From Nocardia abscessus NBRC 100374 (GTDB lineage Bacteria; Actinomycetota; Actinomycetes; Mycobacteriales; Mycobacteriaceae), in assembly GCF_000308455.1 (NCBI RefSeq), contig NZ_BAFP01000272.1:1-64000 (forward strand): a stretch of DNA of 64,000 bases, in the 5' to 3' direction. The notes beneath the pieces are model-generated. The model had not been told where the DNA came from. It saw only the letters and a program-made list of their open reading frames with translations, and made no database searches. A program made the position numbers and the translations under genes. This document shows, piece by piece, positions 26,899 to 34,934 of the stretch (the first letter of the stretch is position 1; each line of letters begins with the position of its first letter).

Positions 26899-27807
26899 TC
26901 AGCGCAGACCGTTCAGCTTGTCCGGATTGGTGATGGAGTAGATCCCGGAGATGCGATCTCCGTCGGAGGTGAGATCGACGACGACGATCGCGAGCGGTCC
27001 GTCGCCGGAGAAGACGAGCGCACACGGGTCGCCCGCGACCCGGCTGTAGCGGATGTCGAGCCCGCCGGGCGGCAGCGTGGCGGCGACGGAGGTGAACAGT
27101 GCGGCTACGTCGGCACGGCCGTGGACGGGCTGGAGGCTGGTGGCGGGCCCCTTGCCGCCGCCGTCGGTCCACAGCGTGACATCCGGAGCCAGTACCTCGA
27201 GCAGCGCTGGGAGGTCGTCACCGAGCGCCGCCGCGGCGAACCGTTCGGTGACCTGGGCGTGCGTATCCGGATCGATCCGGTGCCGCGGGCGGCGGGCGTG
27301 GACGTGCCTGCGGGCGCGAGCGGCGAGCTGGCGCACCGCCGCCGGGGAACGAGTGAGAATCTCGGCGATCTCGGGATGACCGAAGCCGAAGACGTCGTGC
27401 AGCACGAATACCGCACGCTCCAACGGTGAGAGCGTCTCCAGCACCACCAGCATCGCCATCGACAGCGATTCCGCGCGTTCGACAGCGCCGGTGACCTCGC
27501 CTTCGGCGGTGACCAACGGCTCCGGCAGCCAAGGCCCGATGTAGGACTCCCGGCGTCGGCTCAGGTCGGCGCGACGGGCCAGTGCCTGGTTGGCGGCGAT
27601 TCGAACGAGATAGGCCCGCGCGTTGTCGACAGGTTCGCAGGCTGGGTCGCGATGCCGGGCGGCCCAGACCAGCCATACCTCCTGCAGCACGTCTTCGGTG
27701 TCGGCGACGCTGCCCAGCATGTTGTAGACCACCGCGAACAGCAGTTCGCGATAGCTGAGAAACCGTTCGGTGACGGCGCCGACGGCGTTCTGGGGTGTCG
27801 AACTCAT
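26899..27807 (-). CDS. ECF sigma factor with C-terminal SnoaL-like domain (SigJ/ECF41 type)
   Basis: This 302-residue sigma factor has region 2 at ~15-80 (RELLFAVVYNMLGSVADTED then VLQEVWL), region 4 at ~125-180 (LSPLERAVFVLHDVFGFGHP, EIAEILTRSPAAVRQLAARA) and a SnoaL/NTF2-like extension to the C-terminus (APDVTLWTDGGGKGPA). This matches ECF41/SigJ, in which the extension modulates activity without a separate anti-sigma factor. ATG 27807 is supported by AGGAGGAGG 8 nt upstream. A TGTCACA-N16-CCTC element reads toward it, suggesting autoregulation. The divergent amidohydrolase gene has a matching element. ECF41 genes usually neighbour oxidoreductases or carboxymuconolactone decarboxylases, so an amidohydrolase is unusual. 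Confidence 0.88.
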   Translation of the reverse strand: MSSTPQNAVGAVTERFLSYRELLFAVVYNMLGSVADTEDVLQEVWLVWAARHRDPACEPVDNARAYLVRIAANQALARRADLSRRRESYIGPWLPEPLVTAEGEVTGAVERAESLSMAMLVVLETLSPLERAVFVLHDVFGFGHPEIAEILTRSPAAVRQLAARARRHVHARRPRHRIDPDTHAQVTERFAAAALGDDLPALLEVLAPDVTLWTDGGGKGPATSLQPVHGRADVAALFTSVAATLPPGGLDIRYSRVAGDPCALVFSGDGPLAIVVVDLTSDGDRISGIYSITNPDKLNGLR

Positions 27808-27837
27808 TGGTGGACCTCCTCCTGTGTCGGGACCGAA

Positions 27838-27864
27838 GAGGTTCACCACCTCAGGAGTGTGACA
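27838..27864 (-). promoter_or_regulatory. ECF41-like promoter of the sigma-factor gene
   Basis: Read on the minus strand, TGTCACA (27864-27858) is followed after exactly 16 nt by CCTC (27841-27838), leaving about 30 nt to the sigma gene start. This resembles the TGTCACA ... CGTC promoter described for ECF41 sigma factors, with one substitution in the -10 part. Confidence 0.6.
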
Positions 27865-27906
27865 TGAACTCCCACGAAGTGATCTATGTCACCGACTCTC
27901 TCGCCA

Positions 27907-27933
27907 TGTCACAGTTCGTAGGCCGCCCTCCTC
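27907..27933 (+). promoter_or_regulatory. ECF41-like promoter of the amidohydrolase gene
   Basis: TGTCACA (27907-27913), a 16-nt spacer, then CCTC (27930-27933) is the same element as in front of the divergent sigma gene. It lies 53 bp before the amidohydrolase start. A third half-box, TGTCACC, lies at 27887-27893. Confidence 0.6.
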
Positions 27934-27986
27934 AGTGGTGTGCGTCCGGGCCGGCCCGGAAGTCACGACAGTCGAGGAGATATGGC

Positions 27987-29135
27987 ATGCGTACTTTGAT
28001 TCACGGCGTCCGAGTTTTCGACGGTGAGCGCACCACTGCGCGGGCCGACGTGGTGATCGAGGACGATCTGATCGTCGCGGTCGGCGGCGGCGACGGCGCG
28101 GCGGTCGACGTCGAGATCGACGGCACCGAGCGGACACTGCTTCCCGGTCTGATCGACGCGCACACGCACGTTTTCGACGGCAGTCTCGCGCAGGCGTTGC
28201 GGCACGGGGTCACCACCGAACTCGACATGTTCTGCTTGCCGTCGGTGCTCACCGAGCAGCGACGACTGGCGGCCGAGTGCGACGACGTCGCCGACTTCCG
28301 CAGCGCGGGAACGCTGGCCACTGCACCCGGCGGCCACCCGACTCAGCTGCTCGGCGCCTTGTCCGACACTGCCCTGGACAGCCTGGACCCGGTCGCGATC
28401 GACTTCGTGTCCGATCCGGCACAGGCGTCGGACTTCGTCGCGGGAAGGCTGGCCGAGGGAGCCGACTATCTGAAGATCGTCATCGACGACGGCTCCGTGC
28501 ACGGCGCACCACTTCCGGTGATGACACCCCAAACCGTAGCCGCTTTGGCCGACGCAGCCCACGAAGCGGGGCTACGGGTCATCGCGCACGCGATCACTGC
28601 CGCGGAGGTGCGGATCGCACTCGAAGCCGGTGTCGACGGGCTGGCCCATGTCTGGTCGGACATCGCCCCGGGCGATCCAGCCACCGCGGTATTGGCCGAG
28701 CAGGTCCGAAAGCGTGGCGTATTCGTGGTCACCACACTGGCTTACTTCGAGGTGCTCACCGCCCAGCGCACCGGCGGCTGTGCCCGTCCCGGCAGCTCCG
28801 CCAACGCCGCCGACGCGGTCCGGGCCATGCACCGCGCGGGCGTGCCGTTGCTGGCCGGCACCGATGCCACGCCGTTCGTGCCCGCGCACGGCACGGGTAT
28901 GCAGCGCGAGCTGCAACTGCTCACCGAAGCGGGCCTCACCGCCGAGGAAGTGCTCGCCGCTGCGACCAGCGGGCCCGCCCGCCACTTCGCACTCGGCGAT
29001 CGCGGCCGAATCGCCGCGGGGATGCGCGCCGACCTGCTTTTGGTGAACGGTGATCCGACCCGCGACATCGCCGCCGCCGGCAATATCGCCGAGGTATGGC
29101 GACGCGGTGTCAGGCAGGCCGGCCGAGATTCGTAG
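27987..29135 (+). CDS. metal-dependent amidohydrolase
   Basis: This 382-residue hydrolase belongs to the imidazolonepropionase/prolidase-like amidohydrolase group. The first metal motif is LPGLIDAHTHVF (~residues 45-56). LKIVIDDGS holds the likely carboxylated lysine, RVIAHAITAAEV and GLAHVWSDI supply the next histidines, and AGTDATPF gives the catalytic aspartate. The C-terminal ALGDRGRIAAGMRADLLLVN is a family signature. The start at 27987 has GAGGAGAT 6-8 nt upstream. It is divergent from the ECF sigma gene with matching promoter elements, so it is probably the main sigma target. The substrate is unknown; a cyclic amide or dipeptide-like compound is possible. Confidence 0.85.
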   Translation: MRTLIHGVRVFDGERTTARADVVIEDDLIVAVGGGDGAAVDVEIDGTERTLLPGLIDAHTHVFDGSLAQALRHGVTTELDMFCLPSVLTEQRRLAAECDDVADFRSAGTLATAPGGHPTQLLGALSDTALDSLDPVAIDFVSDPAQASDFVAGRLAEGADYLKIVIDDGSVHGAPLPVMTPQTVAALADAAHEAGLRVIAHAITAAEVRIALEAGVDGLAHVWSDIAPGDPATAVLAEQVRKRGVFVVTTLAYFEVLTAQRTGGCARPGSSANAADAVRAMHRAGVPLLAGTDATPFVPAHGTGMQRELQLLTEAGLTAEEVLAAATSGPARHFALGDRGRIAAGMRADLLLVNGDPTRDIAAAGNIAEVWRRGVRQAGRDS

Positions 29136-29165
29136 CGGCAATACGGCCGACCGCCTCTTCGAGCT

Positions 29166-29208
29166 GCGGTGGCGGACCCTGCCTCGTCCGAGGAGTGTCC
29201 GCCACCGC
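29166..29208. terminator. bidirectional terminator-like hairpin
   Basis: GCGGTGGCGGAC (29166-29177) pairs perfectly with GTCCGCCACCGC (29197-29208), and a smaller CCTCG/CGAGG stem nests in the loop. It sits between the convergent amidohydrolase and cupin genes. Confidence 0.7.
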
Positions 29209-29283
29209 CGGTCATCTTCCGGCTCGTTCAGCGACGTCGGAATCGCGCGGCCGCCGACTCACTGCTGCGGTACATACGCTGAC

Positions 29284-29880
29284 TCAACTCCCACCGGTTG
29301 CCGGTCGGTCGGCTGCGCCGGGCCGGCTTCGGAGTACCCCACTGGCGAGGAATTCGGTGCGGTGCCCGTTCCCATCCAGCGGACCGCGATCATCGCCCTT
29401 CTGAGCCTGTCGCCAGATCGGGCTGTCGACGAAATGGTTGTCGAATCTCTCCTGGGTATCGAGAATTTCGAGCGGGCTCGCTTCGCCCTTGCGGATGCGG
29501 TCGCCCAGCCGGAAGTAGTCGAATCGTTCGATACCGGGGGTGAAGATCACTAGAACGTCCGCGGATGTGGTCGCGGGAGCTGCCCAAGCGTGCGTCATGT
29601 TCGGCGGGATCAACAGGAAATCACCCCCGCCGATCACGTGGATTTCATCGCCGGCCAGCACCCGCAACGCACCGCCGAGCATGTAGAACAATTCGGCGGA
29701 CGTCGAATGATAGTGCGGCGGAGGACCTTCCGCGCCCGCTGGCAGGAAAGCGCGATTCGCGCTCAGCTTTCCGCCGGTCATATCGTGATCGGCATACAGC
29801 CGCACCCCCATGGTTTCCAGGGTCTCGGCTTCGTCGTGCCGCACGAGCAAGGCTTTGTCGAGGTTGTTCGAGATGGTCAT
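29284..29880 (-). CDS. cupin-domain protein
   Basis: This 198-residue protein has a single cupin barrel at ~35-135. The metal motif GPPPHYHSTSAELFYML contains HxH and a following Glu, and a second motif includes PPNMTHAW. Cupins of this kind bind Fe, Mn or Zn and include dioxygenases and binding proteins; the activity here is not determinable. ATG 29880 has AGGAG 8 nt upstream. A 14-bp palindrome lies 68-81 bp upstream. A C-terminal tail of about 40 residues is Arg/Gly-rich and poorly conserved in appearance. Confidence 0.75.
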   Translation of the reverse strand: MTISNNLDKALLVRHDEAETLETMGVRLYADHDMTGGKLSANRAFLPAGAEGPPPHYHSTSAELFYMLGGALRVLAGDEIHVIGGGDFLLIPPNMTHAWAAPATTSADVLVIFTPGIERFDYFRLGDRIRKGEASPLEILDTQERFDNHFVDSPIWRQAQKGDDRGPLDGNGHRTEFLASGVLRSRPGAADRPATGGS

Positions 29881-30204
29881 ATTTCTGCTCCTGACACCTG
29901 CCCGGATCCACTCCGGGGCAGAGCCATAGAGGTGTTCCGGCCGCACGGTGTGACATCACACGCCCTTCTCACCTATAACCAGAGCATCTGTCGGCGGCGC
30001 GCTCAACGATCGCGGCATTCACCGCCGCCACTGGCGGCACCCGCCCCCTCCAGCGGACTGGCCGCGACGAAACGTTGACGTCGCGGCGTCAGTCGGCGCG
30101 CTGCTGCACTGGATTGGGCTTGGTGAGCACACCGTCTGATAGCGGGGCGCCTCGGCGTGCAGGATCCGTGACTCAGTGTGGGCGTTTCGAAGCAGAATGG
30201 TGGC
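29881..30204. other. 324-bp divergent intergenic region
   Basis: This region separates the cupin gene and the GNAT gene. Apart from the palindrome at 29948-29961 I see no gene or clear element. Confidence 0.4.
29948..29961. promoter_or_regulatory. 14-bp palindrome upstream of the cupin gene
   Basis: GTGTGA-CA-TCACAC is a perfect 6+6 inverted repeat with a 2-bp spacer, a plausible operator. The spacing is too short for a CRP site (TGTGA-N6-TCACA). No cognate regulator gene is adjacent. Confidence 0.4.
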
Positions 30205-30927
30205 GTGTCGACAGATTCGTTGCTGGCGAGAGCCCGTCTGCTGTGGGAGGGCTTGGCCGCAGTGCCGGTTTCGTTCCCCCCGTCGAATGGCGTGACCGTG
30301 GTGGTCTCGCCATCGGCGCAGATCTGTCCACCGGGATGGGCCGGTGTCGTCGCGTTGGATGGGCAAGCGATCGTGACCGCTCCCAGTCCCGCCGTCGCGG
30401 CGACGATCGAATCGGTAGTCGAGAAGCTCTCGGTGGCCGACTTCACCGACCCCGAAGCGCTCGCGGCAGTGCTGCCCGTGGCCGAGATACTCGGTCCCGC
30501 CACGTTGGCCTACGTCGACGAAGAAGCATTCCGTCCGGCCGCGGCTTGTTCGCATGAGGTAGAGCGGCTGCCCGCCCAGCATCCCGATCTGCGTCGACTG
30601 GGGGTGCTCGCAGGTGATGCCGATAGGGCTGAAAGCGGCTTGGACGAAATCACTTCCGCAGTGTTCGTGATCCGGGAATCCGGTGAAGTCCTCTCCGCGG
30701 CCGGCTATCGCTCGTGGCCGCGCCGAGTCGCTCACCTGAGTGTGCTGACCGCACCGGACCGACGCGGTCAGGGGTTGGCCCGGGTAACAGGATCGGCAGC
30801 GGTGGAACACGCACTCGAGATCGGATTGCTACCGCAATGGCGGGCTCGGACGAGGGAGTCCAGGCGGGTCGCTGCTTCCCTCGGATTTCGCGAACTGGGT
30901 GCCCAGCTCAGCCTCGAGCTGACCTGA
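30205..30927 (+). CDS. GNAT family N-acetyltransferase
   Basis: This is a 240-residue protein with a C-terminal GNAT fold: SAVFVIRESGEVLSAAGYR, then HLSVLTAPDRRGQGLARVTG carrying the acetyl-CoA motif R-x-x-G-x-A, and SRRVAASLGFRELG at the end. The N-terminal ~110 residues look like a small substrate-recognition extension typical of actinobacterial members. GTG 30205 gives a tidy N-terminus; GTG 30178 would add nine residues, and neither has a strong ribosome site. The substrate is unknown. It stands alone and converges with the TetR gene. Confidence 0.75.
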   Translation: MSTDSLLARARLLWEGLAAVPVSFPPSNGVTVVVSPSAQICPPGWAGVVALDGQAIVTAPSPAVAATIESVVEKLSVADFTDPEALAAVLPVAEILGPATLAYVDEEAFRPAAACSHEVERLPAQHPDLRRLGVLAGDADRAESGLDEITSAVFVIRESGEVLSAAGYRSWPRRVAHLSVLTAPDRRGQGLARVTGSAAVEHALEIGLLPQWRARTRESRRVAASLGFRELGAQLSLELT

Positions 30928-31091
30928 TCGGTCCTCGACCCCGGGAGCCCGGTCGGCGCGGCGGCCGCGGAACCAGTTGCCTCCGCGTTCTCCTCGATCG
31001 AGCGCGACGCGGCCTGATGGTCGAACGGTTCCGGTGATCTCACCTGCCGCAATGCCTGAGAGCGGATGACAGGCGAAGGTTGCTTGCGGGG

Positions 31092-31712
31092 TCATTCCCG
31101 GTGAGGGTTGGGACGCCAGCCGAGTTCGACTGACCGGCTGCAGCTGTCGGGGTCGTCGCCGCAGCTGGTGAACAAGGCGGTGAGCATGGGTGCGCCGTAG
31201 TCGAGTGCGTGGCGCGGTAGGGGGCCGGATGCCACGAGGGACACCAGTCCATGGCCAATGGTCCAGCTCTGTGTAGCGAGGACCAGGGGGTCGACATCAG
31301 GGCGAAACCGCCCGATGTCTTTCGCCCGTTCGACAGCGCGCACCAGGCAATGCAGGGTTTCGTCCGCGGCCGCCGGGTCTTCCAGTTCGAAGCCGGCGTC
31401 GAACATGACCCGGTAGAGGTCGGGGTTGGCCAGGGCGTTGGACAGGTATGCCGCCCCGAGGGCGGCGAGGTCTCGGACCGGGTCCGTGGTCGGCGTGACC
31501 GAATTGAGTTCGGCGGCCAAACGGGTGAACCCCTCCTGGCGCATCGCCTGCCACAGACCGTCCATCCCGCCGAAGTAGGTGTAGACGGCCATGGTCGACA
31601 GGCCGGTACCCGCGACGACCGAGCGCAGAGTGACCGGCTCCCGAGTGCGCAGCATCTGCGCGGCCCGCTCGATCAGTTGGTTGCGGACCGCGGCGTTTTT
31701 CGTCCTCACCAT
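31092..31712 (-). CDS. TetR family regulator of the RidA gene
   Basis: This 206-residue protein has an N-terminal TetR HTH (LIERAAQMLRTREPVTLRSV, GLSTMAVYTYFGGMDGLW) and a C-terminal ligand domain of the WHG type (DLYRVMFDAGFELEDP). ATG 31712 lies just 12 bp from a perfect 7-3-7 inverted repeat. The divergent RidA gene begins on the far side. The arrangement suggests it represses itself and the RidA gene in response to an unknown ligand. Confidence 0.85.
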   Translation of the reverse strand: MVRTKNAAVRNQLIERAAQMLRTREPVTLRSVVAGTGLSTMAVYTYFGGMDGLWQAMRQEGFTRLAAELNSVTPTTDPVRDLAALGAAYLSNALANPDLYRVMFDAGFELEDPAAADETLHCLVRAVERAKDIGRFRPDVDPLVLATQSWTIGHGLVSLVASGPLPRHALDYGAPMLTALFTSCGDDPDSCSRSVELGWRPNPHRE

Positions 31713-31723
31713 GGCGCCACAAT

Positions 31724-31740
31724 ACATAGCATTGCTATGT
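31724..31740. promoter_or_regulatory. TetR operator between the tetR and RidA genes
   Basis: ACATAGC-ATT-GCTATGT is a perfect 17-bp inverted repeat in the 64-bp divergent intergenic region, AT-rich against a GC-rich background. Confidence 0.75.
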
Positions 31741-31776
31741 TCAGATTGTCGATCTTGCGTGAGTAAGGAGTGCTGT

Positions 31777-32184
31777 ATGGCCGTGGAGTTGGTCAACCCG
31801 GACGGACTGCCGAAACCCGAGGTGTACCGGCAATTGTCGATCGCCACCGGATCGAGGCTGGTATTCCTGGCCGGGCAGGTGGCCCGCGACGCCGACGGAA
31901 ACCCGGTCGGTGCAGGGGATCTCGCCGCGCAAGTCGAACAGGCCTACCTCAATATCGGCACGGCCATGGCCGGGATCGGCGGATCATTCGACGACGTGGC
32001 GAAACTGACCATCTACGTGGTCGACTGGTCCCCGGACAAGATGCCGTTGCTGGGCGAAGGCGTGGCCAGGGCGGCCGCGAAGCTGGGGGTCGACCCCGTC
32101 AAACCGATCACTTTGCTGGGTGTCGCCGCGCTGGGCGAACCCGATCTGCTGGTCGAGGTCGAGGCCACCGCCATCATCGACTGA
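31777..32184 (+). CDS. RidA family protein
   Basis: This 135-residue protein is of the YjgF/YER057c/UK114 fold. RidA enzymes hydrolyse reactive enamine/imine intermediates to ketones and ammonia, and related subfamilies have other roles. Family segments seen are SRLVFLAGQVARDADGNPVG, GDLAAQVEQAYLNIGTAMAG and LLGVAALGEPDLLVEVEATA. The position normally occupied by the RidA arginine (R-x-x-x near the C-terminus) reads GEPD, so it may belong to an Rid4-7-like subfamily rather than archetypal RidA. The ATG has AAGGAG 7 nt upstream. It is under probable TetR control. Confidence 0.8.
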   Translation: MAVELVNPDGLPKPEVYRQLSIATGSRLVFLAGQVARDADGNPVGAGDLAAQVEQAYLNIGTAMAGIGGSFDDVAKLTIYVVDWSPDKMPLLGEGVARAAAKLGVDPVKPITLLGVAALGEPDLLVEVEATAIID

Positions 32185-32267
32185 CACCCTGCGCCGCCGA
32201 AGGGCGCGCACCGACCACGACGCAGCCAACCGCACCGCATTCCGTGCGTTCGGCCCGGCTGCGGGAT

Positions 32268-33389
32268 TCAGCTGGTTGCCGCCCATTGGTGGGCGCTGCC
32301 CTGATGGACGGCGGCGTAGATGCGGTCGCGCAGCTGGTTGGCCTCGTGGTCGGTGAGGGTTCGATCCAGATGGCGCAGGACCACTGCGAGCAGCAAGTTC
32401 TCCTGGTCCGAGCGGGCTCCGAGCCGCTGGAGGGCCTGCGGGGGGAGTCGCGAGCACGGTGTCCGGGCGAGGATCTCGACGCTCTCCACACAGTCGGCGG
32501 CCGGGCCGAGGGCGTCGCGTACCCGATCGCCGAGATCTTCGGCCTGGTCGTCGTGGTCCACGGCAACGGACAGGTCGCGGCGGATCGCGGGCATGGCCGA
32601 CACCGGCCGGTAGGGTGCGAGATGGGTCAGCTGAACTACCACGGCAGGATCGGTCGACCGCAGAATGCGGATGTCGTCGATGCCCTTGCGCAGCATGAGC
32701 ATTCGATCCAGCCCCATGCCGAGGGCGAGTCCGCTGTATGCGCGGTCCATCCCTGCCCGCCGCAGCACGCGGGGATCGGCCAGGCCGCACTCGGCAACCT
32801 CGATCCACTCCCCGTCGCGGGCCACGTCCACCTGGCGCCCCAGCACGGTGTAGGAGTGCACGCGGTCCTCGTGACGATGCTGGGCCCCGGGCAGCAGCGC
32901 GTCGACGAGGACAGTGATCATTTCGTCGAGGTCGGCGGTGGTCATGGGCGCTGGTCGGCGGGTGACGCGCCACAGGTCGAGCTGGTGGGGTGTCCCGGTG
33001 TGCAGCCGATCGATGCTGTCGCGGCGGTAGACGATTCCGGGACAGACCAGCAGCACATCATCGACCGGATCGGTGGCCAGTGCCCGCAGTGCACCGGGAA
33101 TCAATGCGGTCGAATGGCTACGCAGCATCCGCCGGTCGTCGACATAGCGGGTATAGCGGGCGTCACGGGTGACATCGTCGCCGCGGTAGCCGAGGTTGTC
33201 GTAGTTGTCGCCGGCGGTGACGATGCGTTCGCCGCGCCACCAGCGGACCTCGCATCCCCACTGCTGCGCCAACGCGTCGACGGCGCGGTCGAGGACGAGT
33301 TGGAGAGCATGCGGACCGGCCGCAGGGTCGGTGAGATCCCGGATGGACAGATCCCGGGCGAGTTGGTCGACGGAAAGATGAACAGGCAA
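32268..33389 (-). CDS. stand-alone PheS-related ligase (SrmL type)
   Basis: This 373-residue protein resembles phenylalanyl-tRNA synthetase parts fused in one chain. It has a class II synthetase core (RSHSTALIPGALRAL for motif 2, GLALGMGLDRMLMLRKGIDD for motif 3) and a C-terminal FDX-ACB-like domain (YRPVSAMPAIRRDLSVAVDH, then ENLLLAVVLRHLDRTLTDHE). The N-terminal coiled coil of PheS and the PheT domains are missing. It is therefore not a housekeeping synthetase. It fits the uncharacterised PheS-related mystery ligase SrmL group of actinobacteria. TTG 33389 has AGGAG 6 nt upstream. It may form an amide on a small molecule or peptide, or act on a special tRNA. No biosynthetic neighbour is clear. 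Confidence 0.7.
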   Translation of the reverse strand: MPVHLSVDQLARDLSIRDLTDPAAGPHALQLVLDRAVDALAQQWGCEVRWWRGERIVTAGDNYDNLGYRGDDVTRDARYTRYVDDRRMLRSHSTALIPGALRALATDPVDDVLLVCPGIVYRRDSIDRLHTGTPHQLDLWRVTRRPAPMTTADLDEMITVLVDALLPGAQHRHEDRVHSYTVLGRQVDVARDGEWIEVAECGLADPRVLRRAGMDRAYSGLALGMGLDRMLMLRKGIDDIRILRSTDPAVVVQLTHLAPYRPVSAMPAIRRDLSVAVDHDDQAEDLGDRVRDALGPAADCVESVEILARTPCSRLPPQALQRLGARSDQENLLLAVVLRHLDRTLTDHEANQLRDRIYAAVHQGSAHQWAATS

Positions 33390-33800
33390 GGCAGGCTCCT
33401 AGCCGAGAATCGGGACGGGGTAACGGAAACCCCCGAGCCCCGAGCGCTGTCCAGGAGCAGTCGGCTCAGCTCAGCGAACGTGGCGAATCCGGCCCCGGCA
33501 GCACCCTTCAAGGGCTCGGGGGCCGATAAATCGGTGCGCAAGCACTACGACGGCCACACCACGGACGATAGCAGGCGCCCAAAGCGTTTTTCCTTCAGCA
33601 GTAACGCCCCGGCGGTTCAGCGCTCGCCCGTCATCCACACTCGACCGTGCGATACCTCTCGACCTGTGCACCGTGGATCCCGACACGAAACCCGCCACAA
33701 CCGTTACGGTAGCTGCTAATTTGCGACGTCACCGGACCGCTGCGGCGGGCAGACTGCGCGCCCGCGCCGAGGCCGAGTGTGGTCCGCGACTGGGTGAGGC
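33390..33800. other. 411-bp region between the ligase and hydrolase genes
   Basis: This holds the promoter side of the SrmL-like gene and the downstream side of the hydrolase gene. I see no credible gene, tRNA-like fold or T-box motif. Confidence 0.4.
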
Positions 33801-34727
33801 TCAGACGAGTCGGTCGAGGATGGCTGCCAGTTCGCGAGCTTGAAGTATGACACCTGCGTGGCCGGCGGGCAGACTGTGGACGTCGAAGGGGTTGGCCGGT
33901 GTCAGGCGGTCGGCGTCGTCGATCATCTTCGTGGTGAGGGCCGCGGAGATGACGTGGTCTCGGGTGAGGCGGATGTAGCTGCGGGGTATCCGTCCCCATG
34001 TGTCGGCCTCGACCCGGGCGTCGGCGAAGCTGGTGTGCGCGCCGTCCTCGGGTTGAAGGACGAAGTTGGCCACGGTGAGCGTCTGTTCCAGGGTGGCCTC
34101 GGGCATATTCGTTATCCGGAAATCTTCGAGGGCTTCGATATCGGCCGAACGTAGGTTGAAACGGATGATGCCGGGAGGCACCGCCTCCATTCCCAGGAAC
34201 AGTGAGTGGTCCGGGTTCGGGGCCGGGACGTCCTGGGTGGCTTCGGGGGTCTGGCTCAGAGCTATGGCGCTGGGGGCGTCCGGGGTGGAGGGGCAGAACG
34301 CGGAGAGGTAGACGATCCGGTGGATGGCCTCGGGGATGGCGTTGCCGACGAGGCCTATCGTGATGCCGCCGAGGCTGTGGCCGACCAGGACGACCGGGCC
34401 GTGCCGGCGCACCCTCTGCACCACGTCGATGACATGGGCCACGTTGTCCTCCACCGTGATCTCGGCAATCGGCGACGGACCGGCGGTGAACGCGGCGAGG
34501 TCCTGAGGCGCCTGGTAGGACAGTGGAATCCGGGCGTCGAGGCCGTGCCCGGGCAGGTCCACCGGCAAGCTGCGGTGTCCGAGCAAGGCCAATTCACGGA
34601 CCACGGGTGTCCAGAAGAAGCTGTTGCTGACCAGGCCGTGCACGAACACGAATGTCGGTGCGGCGGTGGCGGTTTCCGGAAACAGGCGAGCAGGTTCGGG
34701 CACGAATCCCCCCCCAGAGCGAATCAT
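33801..34727 (-). CDS. alpha/beta hydrolase
   Basis: This protein of ~308 residues has the oxyanion motif FVFVHGLVSNSFFW (~residues 26-39), PVDLPGHGLDARIP, the nucleophile elbow LVGHSLGGITI (~114-124) and a late LPAGHAGVIL with the catalytic histidine. It resembles EstC-type/salicylate-esterase-like hydrolases. Start choice is uncertain: ATG 34727 has no ribosome site, while GTG 34703 follows a run of eight Gs. A SnoaL-like gene lies upstream on the same strand. Confidence 0.8.
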   Translation of the reverse strand: MIRSGGGFVPEPARLFPETATAAPTFVFVHGLVSNSFFWTPVVRELALLGHRSLPVDLPGHGLDARIPLSYQAPQDLAAFTAGPSPIAEITVEDNVAHVIDVVQRVRRHGPVVLVGHSLGGITIGLVGNAIPEAIHRIVYLSAFCPSTPDAPSAIALSQTPEATQDVPAPNPDHSLFLGMEAVPPGIIRFNLRSADIEALEDFRITNMPEATLEQTLTVANFVLQPEDGAHTSFADARVEADTWGRIPRSYIRLTRDHVISAALTTKMIDDADRLTPANPFDVHSLPAGHAGVILQARELAAILDRLV

Positions 34728-34934
34728 CGACAGACGACTGGTTCATTACCCACGTCGAGCTGCCTCCAACCACTTCGGTTGGAGCGATGTGCGGAGGGAC
34801 CCTAGCGCAGCCCGCGAGCGATCGGCACGTCCTCCGGCAGTATCCGCCGTAATGTAAAGGCCCGCACCGATGGCCGGGCACCAGTAGTCCGAGCCATCGG
34901 CTGTTCCCGTCGCGACGTCGTGGAGCGTGGGCGT

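Noticed and set aside
29948..29961. CRP/cAMP-receptor site upstream of the cupin gene
   Set aside because: The spacer between GTGTGA and TCACAC is 2 bp, whereas CRP-type sites need 6 bp. Kept only as a generic palindrome.
32268..33389. Housekeeping phenylalanyl-tRNA synthetase alpha subunit
   Set aside because: No PheT gene follows, the N-terminal tRNA-binding coiled coil is missing and an FDX-ACB-like domain is fused at the C-terminus.
33390..33800. tRNA or T-box leader near the synthetase-like gene
   Set aside because: No cloverleaf, no GGTTCRANNCC arm and no T-box consensus was found by eye.
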